A program made the translations under genes and the position numbers. Below, in pieces: positions 15,259 to 23,865 of a DNA stretch of 64,000 nucleotides. Origin of the DNA: Nocardioides sp. NBC_00368. Lineage in GTDB: Bacteria; Actinomycetota; Actinomycetes; Propionibacteriales; Nocardioidaceae. Below the pieces are notes generated by a model. It saw nothing but the letters and a program-made list of their open reading frames with translations. It had not been told where the DNA came from and searched no databases. Numbering within the stretch: the stretch's first letter is position 1; every line of letters starts with the position of its first letter. The stretch is from the NCBI RefSeq assembly GCF_036090055.1, contig NZ_CP107970.1, positions 2,172,501 to 2,236,500 on the forward strand. The letters run 5' to 3'.

Positions 15259-17039
15259 TGGGCCGTCTCCGGGGTCTCGTAGGCGTTGACGAGGCGGGCG
15301 TAGGACTCGTCGCGGGCGAGCAGCTCGGTGTGGGTACCGCGGTCGCGGATCCGGCCGTCCTCGAGGTGCACGACCTCGTCGGCGAGCGCGATCGTGGCCT
15401 TGCGGTAAGCCACCACGACCAGGCTGGTGTCGCCGGCGCCGTCACGGAGCGCCGCGAGGATGCGCTGCTCGACCTCGGGGTCGACCGCCGAGGTGGCGTC
15501 GTCGAGGATCAGCAGCCGTGGGCGGCGGACGAGGGCTCTCGCGAGCGCGAGGCGCTGACGCTGCCCGCCGGAGAGGCTCGCACCGCGCTCGCCGAGGGTG
15601 GTGTCGAGGCCGTTCGACAGCGCGGCGACGAACCCGTCGGCCTGGGCCGCCTTCAGGGCTGACCAGACCTCGTCGTCGGTGAGGTCGGCGCCGAGGGTGA
15701 CGTTGCCGCGCACGGAGTCGTCGAAGACGAAGGCGGTCTGCGGCACCAGCGCCGCCACTCGGGCCCATTCCCCCGGGGCCAGGTCGCGCAGGTCGGTGCC
15801 GTCGAGGGTGATCCGGCCCGTCGCCGGGTCGACCAGCCGGGCCAGCAGCATCGTCAAGGTGCTCTTGCCGGAGGCCGTCTCGCCCACGATCGCGACCGTG
15901 CGGCCGGGCTCGACCTCGAAGTCGACGCCGTCGAGAAGCGTCGGGCCGTCGGCATACGCGTAGGAGACGCCGTCGACCTGCACCCGCGCACCGGTCGGCT
16001 CGCGCCTGGTGCGCGCCGACCCGTAGGCGAGACGGCCGGTCGCATCCAGGACCCTCCGCACCCGCCGGTAGCCGACGACGCTGCGCGGGAACTCTCCCAA
16101 CAGCCACCCGAAGGAGCGGATCGGGAAGGCGACGATGGTGAGCAGGAAGCCGATCTGGACGACGTCGCCGGGTGCCGCGCCGCCGCTCGAGACGCGCCCG
16201 ACGCCAACGGCCAGCACGGCCAGGACGCCGATGCTGGGAAGCGCGGCCAGGATCGGGTCGAACGCCGCACGGAGCCGGCCGGCGCGGATGTTGACGTCGC
16301 GCAGCTCCTGGGCCTTCTCGCGAAACCGGGTGGTCTCCTCGGCCTCACGCCCCAGCGTCTTGACCACAAGGGCGCCGTCGAAGGACTCGTGGGCGATCCC
16401 GGAGAGCTCCGCGCGCAGCTGCTGGGCGCGGGTCATCAGCGGCGAGGAGAAACGCTGGAAGACGAGGTTGGCGACCACGACCGCGGGGAAGACGAGGATC
16501 GCGACCGACGCGAGCACGACGTCGGTCCAGAACATCTGCCCGACCGCGATCACCATCATCGCGAGGGTGCCGACGGCCATCGGCAGCGGAGCGATCGGCG
16601 ACCAGGACGCCTCGACGTCGGAGTTGGCGTTGGAGAGCAGCTGACCGGTCGGGTGCCGGTGGTGCCAGGCGAGCGGGAGCGCCAGATACTGCCGGGTGAC
16701 CGCGCGGCGCGAGTGCGCCTGCATGCGGTACTGCATCACTCCGGCACCCAGCCGCCGCGCCACCACCCCGACCGCACGCAGGATCGCGACTCCGACGAAG
16801 AGTCCGACCACCGCCCACAGCCAGCCGGCACCGATCTCGCCGTCGCGCAGCGCCGGCACCAGCACGTGGTCGGTGGACCAGCCCAGCACCCACGCGTCGG
16901 CAACCGTCAGCGCACCGAAGAGCGCGGACCCGAGGGTCGAGAGCGTGAAGACCGCCCGCTCGCGCCGGATGGCGACTCCGAGAACCTTGAACCCGTCGGT
17001 CGTCGTCGCCCTCTGGGGTGTCGGATCATCGTCGCTCAT
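15255..17039 (-). CDS. Heterodimeric ABC exporter subunit with degenerate ATP site
   Basis: 594 aa with an exporter membrane domain (about 25-320) and an ATPase domain (about 350-590). Walker A GETASGKST and signature LSGGQRQ are canonical. Walker B reads LLILDDATSAVD, with Asp in place of the catalytic Glu, and the H-loop position has Tyr (VVAYRKAT) in place of His. This is the classic non-hydrolysing half-site of heterodimeric exporters such as TM287/288. It is first in a two-gene operon on the minus strand, ATG start, divergent from the TIGR03085 gene. Confidence 0.9.
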   Translation of the reverse strand: MSDDDPTPQRATTTDGFKVLGVAIRRERAVFTLSTLGSALFGALTVADAWVLGWSTDHVLVPALRDGEIGAGWLWAVVGLFVGVAILRAVGVVARRLGAGVMQYRMQAHSRRAVTRQYLALPLAWHHRHPTGQLLSNANSDVEASWSPIAPLPMAVGTLAMMVIAVGQMFWTDVVLASVAILVFPAVVVANLVFQRFSSPLMTRAQQLRAELSGIAHESFDGALVVKTLGREAEETTRFREKAQELRDVNIRAGRLRAAFDPILAALPSIGVLAVLAVGVGRVSSGGAAPGDVVQIGFLLTIVAFPIRSFGWLLGEFPRSVVGYRRVRRVLDATGRLAYGSARTRREPTGARVQVDGVSYAYADGPTLLDGVDFEVEPGRTVAIVGETASGKSTLTMLLARLVDPATGRITLDGTDLRDLAPGEWARVAALVPQTAFVFDDSVRGNVTLGADLTDDEVWSALKAAQADGFVAALSNGLDTTLGERGASLSGGQRQRLALARALVRRPRLLILDDATSAVDPEVEQRILAALRDGAGDTSLVVVAYRKATIALADEVVHLEDGRIRDRGTHTELLARDESYARLVNAYETPETAQ

Positions 17040-17115
17040 CTCGGGTAAAGCCTAGGTCAGTGCGGTGAATGGGACGAATTTTTTTGAACCACCCACCCTG
17101 GAAGGGGTCGATAGG

Positions 17116-17748
17116 GTGCAGGCCGTGGTCTCCTTCGCGCGCTCCGAGCGCCTCGCCCTGTGCGACACCGCCGTCTCGCTGGGGCCTGCGGCCCCGACGC
17201 TCTGCGAGGGTTGGGAGGTCAAGGACCTGCTGGTGCACCTGCTCGTGCGCGAGCGCCGCCCGTGGGCCGCCGCGGGCATCCTCCTGCCGCCGCTCGCGCC
17301 GGTGTTGCGGAAGGCGGAGGCTGCATACGCCGCTCAGCCGCTCGACGCCCTCGCGGCCCGCCTCCGCGACCCGAAGGGCACGCCCTTCGCGCTCGGCCCC
17401 ATCGAGAAGGCCGTGAACACCGTGGAGTTCTTCGTCCACCACGAGGATCTCCGCCGTGCGCAGCCGGGTTGGGAGCCGCGTACGCTCCCCGCCGCTGCCG
17501 AGCGCGACCTCTGGCGCACCCTGAAGCTCGTCGGCAAGGGCCTGGTCCGCTCCGCCGGCACCCCGGTGGTGATCAGCAACGGCACCGACACCGCCACCCT
17601 CCGATCCGGCGACGAGCCCGTCACCATCACCGGCCCGGTCGGCGAGCTCATGCTCTTCTGCTTCGGCCGTCATGAAGTACGCGGCTTGTCCTTCGATGGT
17701 CCGGCTGAGCGGATCACTCAGCTGGAGAATGCCAGTCTCGGCTTTTGA
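17116..17748 (+). CDS. TIGR03085 family metal-binding protein (mycothiol maleylpyruvate isomerase/DinB fold)
   Basis: 210 aa. The four-helix MDMPI/DinB architecture shows as the N-terminal ERLALCDT...LCEGWEVKDLLVHLL block and the metal-ligand pattern FFVHHEDLRRAQPGW in the middle. The C-terminal part (RSGDEPVTITGPVGELMLFCFGR) resembles the MDMPI C-terminal domain. Proteins of this family probably use mycothiol or a bound metal, but the substrate is unknown. The frame is open upstream to 17065; the GTG at 17116 follows GGAAGGGG and matches the family start. Confidence 0.75.
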   Translation: MQAVVSFARSERLALCDTAVSLGPAAPTLCEGWEVKDLLVHLLVRERRPWAAAGILLPPLAPVLRKAEAAYAAQPLDALAARLRDPKGTPFALGPIEKAVNTVEFFVHHEDLRRAQPGWEPRTLPAAAERDLWRTLKLVGKGLVRSAGTPVVISNGTDTATLRSGDEPVTITGPVGELMLFCFGRHEVRGLSFDGPAERITQLENASLGF

Positions 17749-17773
17749 ATTCGCCGGGGTGCGCCCCTACATT
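17745..17773 (+). promoter_or_regulatory. Sigma-70-type promoter for the first lipoprotein gene
   Basis: TTGAAT (17745-17750) and TACATT (17768-17773) are separated by exactly 17 bp. The -35 box overlaps the stop of the TIGR03085 gene and the predicted transcription start is about 38 nt before the lipoprotein ATG. Hexamers are good for an actinobacterial vegetative promoter. Read from sequence only. Confidence 0.5.
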
Positions 17774-17818
17774 GCTAGGTTGACCTGCACATTCAGGTTC
17801 TACGACGGAAGTAGCCTC

Positions 17819-18586
17819 ATGCACACGAGCCATCAGCCGCGCTCTTACGGCCTCCGCGGTCGGGCCCGTCTCCTGATCGCTACCGCTACCGTCCTTGCCA
17901 TCACCGGCTGCGGCAACGCCACTCCTGACACCAGTTCGGCGATCGGTCGCGAGGAGTTCGCTGATCGGGTCATCAGTGCCGCTCTCAAGGCCAACACCCT
18001 GCAAATGCGCATCGACAGCGGTGGCGACAGCATCAGGGCTGACATCGTGCTCAACGACGAGTCGGACATGCTTGCATCCGATCTGAGCATGTCCACCCGC
18101 CAACCGCTCCTCGTGCGGTGGAAGAACGGGCGCATCTACATCAAGGACAAGTCTCTTGCCAAAGGCTGGGTCGCGGCCGATCCGACCGATCCTCGCGATC
18201 CCGTCGGAGCCCAGTTCGGCTACGTGCGGACTCTGAATCCAGTGACGCTGGTCAAGGACGCGCGTGACATCGCCATTGCGCTGACCCGTGTGGGGACCGA
18301 GGTCGTCGATGGAACCAACACCACTCATTATTCGATGACCCTTGATCCCGAATTGGCGACCAGTGGTAGCACGATCAATGCCGAGGGACTGCGTGCCCAA
18401 GGCCATCAGGGCAAGCTCGTCTATGAGTTCTGGATCGATGAAAACGACCTGATGGTCGAGGTCACCTTCGACGTTGCAGACCGCACCGACAGGGTGCATA
18501 TGTCCGAGTGGGGCATGCCGAAGGACGTCGAGGCGCCGATCGCGGCGCGCACCACAGCCGAACTCGGAATGCTCGAGTCTTCCTGA
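17819..18586 (+). CDS. Secreted lipoprotein, LppX/LprAFG-like (first of a tandem pair)
   Basis: 255 aa. A lipoprotein signal peptide ends in lipobox AITGC (C31). The mature part begins REEFADRVISAALK and carries beta-rich segments DLVVRWKNGRIYIKD-like, TNTTHYSMTLDP and YEFWIDENDLMVEV. The layout recalls LppX/LprA/F/G lipid-carrier lipoproteins of actinobacteria, but the family call is inferred and not certain. The ATG at 17819 has GGAAG upstream. It is paralogous to the next gene and uses visibly more A/T in third positions than its neighbours. Confidence 0.65.
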   Translation: MHTSHQPRSYGLRGRARLLIATATVLAITGCGNATPDTSSAIGREEFADRVISAALKANTLQMRIDSGGDSIRADIVLNDESDMLASDLSMSTRQPLLVRWKNGRIYIKDKSLAKGWVAADPTDPRDPVGAQFGYVRTLNPVTLVKDARDIAIALTRVGTEVVDGTNTTHYSMTLDPELATSGSTINAEGLRAQGHQGKLVYEFWIDENDLMVEVTFDVADRTDRVHMSEWGMPKDVEAPIAARTTAELGMLESS

Positions 18587-18792
18587 CGTACCGCTTCGTC
18601 AGGTCCATTCGAGATCACTGGCTCCGCGGTCCAGCGTTTCTTCAGCTCACGCCGCGCAGCTTCGCACCGCGAACTGCTTCGCATAGCCGTTCGAGCTATC
18701 CCACAAAGCCCGAACGGACTATGGCTGGGTACTCGCAAATCTGATCTTATTTGCTGTCCATTCTTCGGGTCCTCATGCAAAGAAAAAGACAC

Positions 18793-19548
18793 ATGTGCAA
18801 ACCTACGAATCCGGTCCGTATCGCCGCCCTAACCGGAACGGCCACGTTGGTCCTGAGTGCCTGCGGATCGACAGGGACGGGCGGCGGGTCAGCCGCGTCA
18901 CCGACGCCGGCGGAGTTCATGGACCGGATCGTCGCGGCAAGCCTCGACGAGGGCAGTGTCCACCTCGTCATGGATATGGGCACAGCGGGTGGCATGGAGG
19001 CCGACTTGGTCCTCACCGAGAACGAGGCTGACCTGGCCGTGGACATGATCGTTGATTTCGATGGTGACGAGATGAAGATCGTGCTGGTCAAGGAGAAGTG
19101 GTACGTCCACAGCGCCGACCTTGGCGATCGGTGGATCGTCAGCGACCCCGACGACCCCGACGACCCGTTCGGCGCAGCGATCTCGGAGATGGGCTCGCTG
19201 AACCCGGCATCCCAGGCCGAGGACATCAAGCCCGCGGTCACTGACGTGAAGAAGATCGGCGAGGAGAAACTCGCGGGCACAAGCACCACCCACTACGAGG
19301 TGACCGTTGACCCCGAGAAAGTTCCCGAGGACGCCGGCATCGATCCTGAGATCCTGAAGAAGGTCGACCTCGAAGACGGCCTGGTCTATGACTATTGGCT
19401 CGACGCAGATGATCTGATGCAGAAGGTGAGTTTCGGGATCGCCGGTCAGAGCTTCGAAATGATCATGACCGGCTGGGGCGAGACGTACGAGATCGAGGCC
19501 CCGAAGGACGCGATGACCTTCGCCGAGCTGATGCAGTCGCCGGCCTGA
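18793..19548 (+). CDS. Secreted lipoprotein, LppX/LprAFG-like (second of a tandem pair)
   Basis: 251 aa from ATG 18793; starts at 18775 and 18751 are also in frame. The lipobox is VLSAC (C24). The mature part starts with PAEFMDRIVAASLD and shares with the preceding protein the blocks TSTTHYEVTVDP, YDYWLDADDLMQKV and GWGETYEIEAPKDA, showing tandem duplication. A short acidic repeat DPDDPDDP sits where the first copy has DPTDPRDP. The 206-nt gap between the copies has a weak hairpin (arms 18687-18693 and 18711-18717). Probable cell-surface protein handling a hydrophobic ligand; function not established. Confidence 0.65.
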   Translation: MCKPTNPVRIAALTGTATLVLSACGSTGTGGGSAASPTPAEFMDRIVAASLDEGSVHLVMDMGTAGGMEADLVLTENEADLAVDMIVDFDGDEMKIVLVKEKWYVHSADLGDRWIVSDPDDPDDPFGAAISEMGSLNPASQAEDIKPAVTDVKKIGEEKLAGTSTTHYEVTVDPEKVPEDAGIDPEILKKVDLEDGLVYDYWLDADDLMQKVSFGIAGQSFEMIMTGWGETYEIEAPKDAMTFAELMQSPA

Positions 19549-19734
19549 TCCGCATCGGGGAGGGACCCAGAGGCGGCCCCGCCCGGCAGCAGTGCGCCTG
19601 TCGCTGTCGCGATGACGCGCACACCTTCTTCGGATGCATCCTTGTTACGACCTGTTCCCGATGTGGCGGCCGTAACCTCCCGGCGGCCCGAGACGTTGTG
19701 TCTCAGATAACCGAATCCCCCAGGAGGTCCCACG

Positions 19735-21156
19735 ATGCGTCGTGCGGCAGCAGTCACCGTCGCCATGCTCTTCGTCTTCTCGCTCACCGCAGCCGGCCCA
19801 GCGATGAGCGCGAGCCCGGAACTGCGGGACGTGATGCTCGTGGGCAACAACTGGGACGGGACCGCCTCGATCGTCGATGCCCGCAGCTTCGAGGTGCTGC
19901 GCAAAGGCATCGACCTGGTGCCGGACAAGGACGAGGAGATCGCCGAGATCCACCAGGATCCCGAGCGGCTGGCCTACTACTACCTGGTCCGCTACGGCCC
20001 TGGCGAAGGCAACGACCAGCTCGTGGACGACATGTTCACCACCAGGGACGGCAAGCTGCTGGCAGTCTCGCGGCCGAGCCTCGCCGACGTGGTCTGGATC
20101 GACATCGAGAAGGCGCTCGCGGGCTCCCCGGACTCCGTCGTGGTCGAGCAGCAGATGGACGGTCACCGCACCGACCACATGGGCCTCTCCCCCGACGGCA
20201 CCAAGCTGCTGGTCTCCGACTCGACCTCGCGGACGGTGCACGAGTACTGGATGGGTGGCGCGGGCGACCCGCGGACGGGTGAACGGCTGCGTACGTTCGA
20301 GTCGGGCGAGACGCCCCACGAGAACAACTACTCCGAGGACGGCTCGCGCATCTTTCACGCCTCGATCGGCCGCGTCTACCTCCCCGGCGACCAGAAGGAG
20401 ATCTCCCTCGACTCGCTACCGCTGATCAGCCTCGATCAGCTCGGCCTCGGCACCATCCCCGGCACCGACCTGCTCCCGCCGGTCAAGATCGGCCCGATCC
20501 ACGATGCGATCAAGGGCGATCGCTGGTTCGAGATCGTCGACGAGTCCACCTTCGAGATCTCCCAGCGCTGGGAGATGGGCAAGGAGCTCGAGGAGGCCGG
20601 CTATCCCTCGATCTCCTCAGCCGTACGTCCCATGGCGGTCGCGCCCGGTGAGCGGTTCATCTACTTCCAGATGTCGTTCCTGCACGGCCTGGTCGAGTTC
20701 GACACCCGGGCGGCCGACATCGACGGCAAGGTCGGCTACTCGACCGGCGCGATCGAGGAGCCCCGCACCGGTGCCGTCACGCGCGTCATCCCGCTCCCCA
20801 AGCGCACCCAGCTGCCGCGCGAGCTCTACGTCAACGACTCCGCCCACCACGGTCTCTCGATCGACGCCAAGGGCGAGACGCTGTGCGCGGCGGGCACGAT
20901 GGACGACTATGTCGCGATGGTCGACCGTGCGACGGGTGATTTCAAGACCCTCGACGAGGAGACCACCGGCCACTACTACGGCAAGCCCTACTGGACCACC
21001 GAGGGCCTCGGCCACACCTGCTGGGCGTCGCTCTCGGACGCCGATGCGGTCGCCGTGATCGACTTCCGCACCGGCGAGGAGCTCGCCTACCTCGACGTCG
21101 GCAACCACCCCCAGCGCGTACGCCACGGGCAGATCCCGAGCTCGCTGCTCGGCTAG
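19735..21156 (+). CDS. Secreted beta-propeller (YncE/YVTN-like) protein
   Basis: 473 aa. A Sec signal peptide (about 1-26, ending SLTAAGPAMSA) is followed by repeating strand units such as MLVGNNWDGTASIVDARSF, MGLSPDGTKLLVSD, HHGLSIDAKGETLCAAG and DADAVAVIDFRTGEELAYL, the pattern of a seven-bladed propeller with SPDGTKL-type turns. Conserved His residues occur around the blades (GHRTDHMG, SAHHGLS, EGLGHTCW), which may suggest a metal or ligand site. The role is unknown. The ATG is preceded by CAGGAGG. It stands alone, convergent with hisF, and three palindromes separate it from that gene. Confidence 0.7.
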   Translation: MRRAAAVTVAMLFVFSLTAAGPAMSASPELRDVMLVGNNWDGTASIVDARSFEVLRKGIDLVPDKDEEIAEIHQDPERLAYYYLVRYGPGEGNDQLVDDMFTTRDGKLLAVSRPSLADVVWIDIEKALAGSPDSVVVEQQMDGHRTDHMGLSPDGTKLLVSDSTSRTVHEYWMGGAGDPRTGERLRTFESGETPHENNYSEDGSRIFHASIGRVYLPGDQKEISLDSLPLISLDQLGLGTIPGTDLLPPVKIGPIHDAIKGDRWFEIVDESTFEISQRWEMGKELEEAGYPSISSAVRPMAVAPGERFIYFQMSFLHGLVEFDTRAADIDGKVGYSTGAIEEPRTGAVTRVIPLPKRTQLPRELYVNDSAHHGLSIDAKGETLCAAGTMDDYVAMVDRATGDFKTLDEETTGHYYGKPYWTTEGLGHTCWASLSDADAVAVIDFRTGEELAYLDVGNHPQRVRHGQIPSSLLG

Positions 21157-21251
21157 GCACCGGGAGCCCGGTCCCGGCCTCGGGGCCGGGGTCCGCGCTT
21201 CGCGGCGGCTGTGCAATGGCGGCACTGGCGACGAGGCTGTGCGATAGCGCG

Positions 21252-21356
21252 CCGGGATAATCCCGGTCTGACGCCGCAGATTCCCGTCATGACGGGACTC
21301 TGCGGCGTCATCCGGCGCACAGACAGAGCACTTCCCCGCCATGGCGGGAAAGTGCT
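21252..21356. repeat. Cluster of three palindromes between convergent genes
   Basis: Three inverted repeats lie in 105 bp: 21252-21266 (6-bp stem, 3-nt loop), 21269-21310 (a 42-nt loopless palindrome with 20 of 21 pairs) and 21327-21356 (a 30-nt loopless palindrome with 14 of 15 pairs). The two long ones are centred on GTCATGAC and GCCATGGC. They sit between the beta-propeller gene and hisF and can serve as bidirectional terminators, or belong to a dispersed palindromic repeat family. Confidence 0.7.
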
Positions 21357-21368
21357 TGCGGCGACTCG

Positions 21369-22130
21369 TCAGCGAACCGGCGCGCCGGCGCCGGAGAGCG
21401 CCTGCTTGACCTCGCCGATCCGCACCTTGCCGAAGTGGAAGATGGTGGCTGCGAGGACGGCGTCCGCGCCGGCCTCGACCGCGGGCGGGAAGTGCTCGGA
21501 CCTGCCGGCGCCGCCGGAGGCGATGACCGGGACGGTCACCTCGCTGCGTACGGCCTTGATCAGGTCGATGTCGAAGCCGTCCTCGGTGCCGTCGGCGTCC
21601 ATCGCGTTGAGCAGGATCTCGCCGGCGCCGAGCTCGACGGCCTTCGCCGCCCACTCGATCGCGTCGATCCCGGCCGACTTGCGGCCGCCGTGAGTGGTCA
21701 CCTCGAACCCGGAGTCGGTCCCCGGCGCCCGCCTGGCGTCGACGGAGAGCACCAGGACCTGGTTGCCGAAGCGGTCGGCGATCTCGGCAATCAGCTCGGG
21801 ACGTACGATCGCCGCGGTGTTGACCGCGATCTTGTCCGCCCCTGCGCGGAGCATCCGGTCGACGTCGTCGACGCTGCGGATCCCGCCGCCAACGGTCAGC
21901 GGGATGAAGACCTGCTCGGCGGTACGCGTGACGATCTCGAGCGTCGTCGCCCGCCCCTCGTGGGAGGCGGAGATGTCGAGGAAGGTGAGCTCGTCGGCGC
22001 CTTCCTTGTCGTACGTCGCGGCCAGCTCCACCGGGTCGCCGGCGTCGCGCAACTCCTTGAAGTTGATCCCCTTGACGACGCGACCCGCGTCGACGTCGAG
22101 GCACGGGATGACGCGTACGGCAAGGCTCAT
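21369..22130 (-). CDS. hisF: Imidazole glycerol phosphate synthase cyclase subunit
   Basis: 253 aa TIM barrel. It closes the imidazole ring using ammonia from HisH, giving IGP and AICAR. Catalytic Asp residues lie in RVIPCLDVDAGRVVKG and in VLSVDARR, with phosphate loops TVGGGIR and ASGGAG. The ATG at 22130 overlaps the priA stop (ATGA). The long open frame beyond it is a shadow of priA. Its partner hisH is about 4.2 kb upstream. Confidence 0.97.
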   Translation of the reverse strand: MSLAVRVIPCLDVDAGRVVKGINFKELRDAGDPVELAATYDKEGADELTFLDISASHEGRATTLEIVTRTAEQVFIPLTVGGGIRSVDDVDRMLRAGADKIAVNTAAIVRPELIAEIADRFGNQVLVLSVDARRAPGTDSGFEVTTHGGRKSAGIDAIEWAAKAVELGAGEILLNAMDADGTEDGFDIDLIKAVRSEVTVPVIASGGAGRSEHFPPAVEAGADAVLAATIFHFGKVRIGEVKQALSGAGAPVR

Positions 22131-22876
22131 GACAGGTCCCCGCGCTGCCGACCGAGGGTGAGGTCGAGCGCGTCGGCGAGGTCCAGCGAGCCGGTGTAGA
22201 GCGCCGTGCCGGCGATCGCGCCCTCCACGCCGACCGCCACCAGGCCCATCAGCGCCTCGATGTCGTCGATCGTGGTCACTCCCCCGCTCGCCACGACCGG
22301 ACGGTCTGTGGCCTCGCAGACCGCGCGGAGCAGGTCGAGGTTGGGGCCCTGGAGCATGCCGTCCTTGTTGACATCGGTGACGACGTAGCGCGCGCAGCCC
22401 TCGGAGTCGAGGCGGGCGAGGGTCTCGTAGAGGTCGCCGCCGTCCTTGGTCCAGCCGCGCGCGGCGAGGGTGCGGCCGCGGACGTCCAGACCCACCGCGA
22501 CCCGGTCGCCGTAGGTCGCGATCGCCTGCCGGGTCCACTCCGGGTTCTCCAGCGCGGCGGTGCCGATGTTGACGCGGCGGCAGCCGGTCGCCATCGCGGC
22601 CTCGAGCGACTCGTCGTCGCGGATCCCACCGCTCATCTCGACCTTGATGTCGAGCTTGCCGACGATCCCTGCGAGGATCTCCCGGTTGTTGCCGTGACCG
22701 AACGCGGCGTCGAGGTCGACCAGATGGATCCACTCGGCGCCGGTCTCCTGCCACCTCAGCGCGGCCTCGAAGGGATCGCCGAACCGCTTCTCCGACCCGT
22801 CCACGCCCTGGACCAGCTGCACCGCCTGCCCGCCCTTCACATCGACGGCCGGCAGGAGCTCGAGATAGTCACCCAT
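22127..22876 (-). CDS. priA: Phosphoribosyl isomerase A (HisA, probably bifunctional HisA/TrpF)
   Basis: 249 aa TIM barrel isomerising ProFAR to PRFAR in histidine synthesis. The catalytic Asp pair is in LPAVDVKGGQAV (near residue 11) and VVTDVNKDGMLQGP (near residue 175). In actinobacteria without trpF this enzyme (PriA) also isomerises PRA to CdRP for tryptophan; no trpF is seen here, so dual function is likely but unproven. Start ATG at 22876. A structured inverted repeat occupies the leader region upstream. Confidence 0.93.
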   Translation of the reverse strand: MGDYLELLPAVDVKGGQAVQLVQGVDGSEKRFGDPFEAALRWQETGAEWIHLVDLDAAFGHGNNREILAGIVGKLDIKVEMSGGIRDDESLEAAMATGCRRVNIGTAALENPEWTRQAIATYGDRVAVGLDVRGRTLAARGWTKDGGDLYETLARLDSEGCARYVVTDVNKDGMLQGPNLDLLRAVCEATDRPVVASGGVTTIDDIEALMGLVAVGVEGAIAGTALYTGSLDLADALDLTLGRQRGDLS

Positions 22877-22948
22877 GGGGACGATCCTATGTTCTGTACG
22901 CCGCCACCCCCGCCCCGCCGTCCGGCTGCGAGACGGCGGTATGTTCAG

Positions 22949-23022
22949 CAAGGTATGCAGGCCAACCGTCACTTCCCTCGTGGAGCTCCTCACGGGAAGC
23001 GATGCTTCGGCTGCATACCTTG
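22949..23022 (-). repeat. Nested inverted repeat upstream of priA
   Basis: Perfect 12-nt arms CAAGGTATGCAG (22949-22960) and CTGCATACCTTG (23011-23022) enclose an inner hairpin (22972-22999, 10 pairs with one bulge). The element lies 15 nt past the VOC gene stop and about 70 nt before priA. It could be a terminator, an RNA leader structure or a small MITE-like insertion. Confidence 0.6.
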
Positions 23023-23036
23023 ATGAACAGACCGAC

Positions 23037-23756
23037 TCAGCGAGGCGCCAGCACCTCGAACTCGTACGCATCCGGGTCGGTCATCCTCGCCCATCGACCC
23101 GCACCGCCGGTCTCGTCGATCAGGGTCGCACCGAGATCGACGAGGCGACGGATCTCGTCCTCGGGAACCGATTCCTCGGTCGCGATCAGGTCGAAACGGA
23201 ACCGGTCCCGGGGTCCGCGCGGCACCGGCGGCGGCCCGCCCCAGGCGACCTTGGCAGTTCCAGATGGGGTCGCGACCGCGGTCTCGCCGTCCTGGTCCCA
23301 GACGAGGGGCCAGCCGAGCGCGGCGCTCCAGAACATCCCGTTCTCCCGGGATCCGTCGGCAGCGACCTCGCCGAGGAACCCGGTGCCGGCCAGCCAGCTG
23401 TTGCCGGCCGGGATGACGCACAGCTCGTTGCTCTCCGGGTCGCCGAGCACGATGTGGTCCTCCTCCGGCAGCTGGCCCACGTCGAGGTGGGTGGCGCCGA
23501 GGCCGATCAGCCGGTCCACCGTCCGCTGCTGGTCCTCGGGCAATCGGCTGGTCAGGTGGAGATGGTGCGGGTTCGCCAACGTCTTGGGCGTGTCCGTGGG
23601 CAGGAACCGGATCCGGAGATCCTCCTCGGCCCGTGGCGCCAGCCTGACCTCGTCGTCTCCGGTCTCGATCTCGCGGCCCAGCACCGCCGCCCAGAATCCC
23701 GCGACCCGCTCCGGGTCGTTGGCGTCGATGCAGATCCCGAACCGCCGAGGTGTCAT
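23037..23756 (-). CDS. Two-domain VOC (glyoxalase-like) protein
   Basis: 239 aa from ATG 23756 (another ATG lies three codons upstream). Two tandem vicinal-oxygen-chelate modules are visible: residues 1-115 beginning RRFGICIDANDPERVAGFWAAVLG and residues 120-239 with ENGMFWSAALGWPLVWDQDG and a final DPDAYEFEVLAPR. The resemblance is to actinobacterial VOC proteins with DUF-type glyoxalase_6 domains. The metal-ligand residues are not securely assigned, and no substrate is known. It sits between priA and the unknown plus-strand gene, apart from the his pathway. Confidence 0.7.
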   Translation of the reverse strand: MTPRRFGICIDANDPERVAGFWAAVLGREIETGDDEVRLAPRAEEDLRIRFLPTDTPKTLANPHHLHLTSRLPEDQQRTVDRLIGLGATHLDVGQLPEEDHIVLGDPESNELCVIPAGNSWLAGTGFLGEVAADGSRENGMFWSAALGWPLVWDQDGETAVATPSGTAKVAWGGPPPVPRGPRDRFRFDLIATEESVPEDEIRRLVDLGATLIDETGGAGRWARMTDPDAYEFEVLAPR

Positions 23757-23865
23757 GACCGGCAACGTAGGACCTGACCGGCCGCTTGCACAACCGGATT
23801 CGGAGCCACTCGGGAGCCCACCTGAATGCCGAGAAAGTCCATGGCGCCGAACTAGGTTGACGGAT

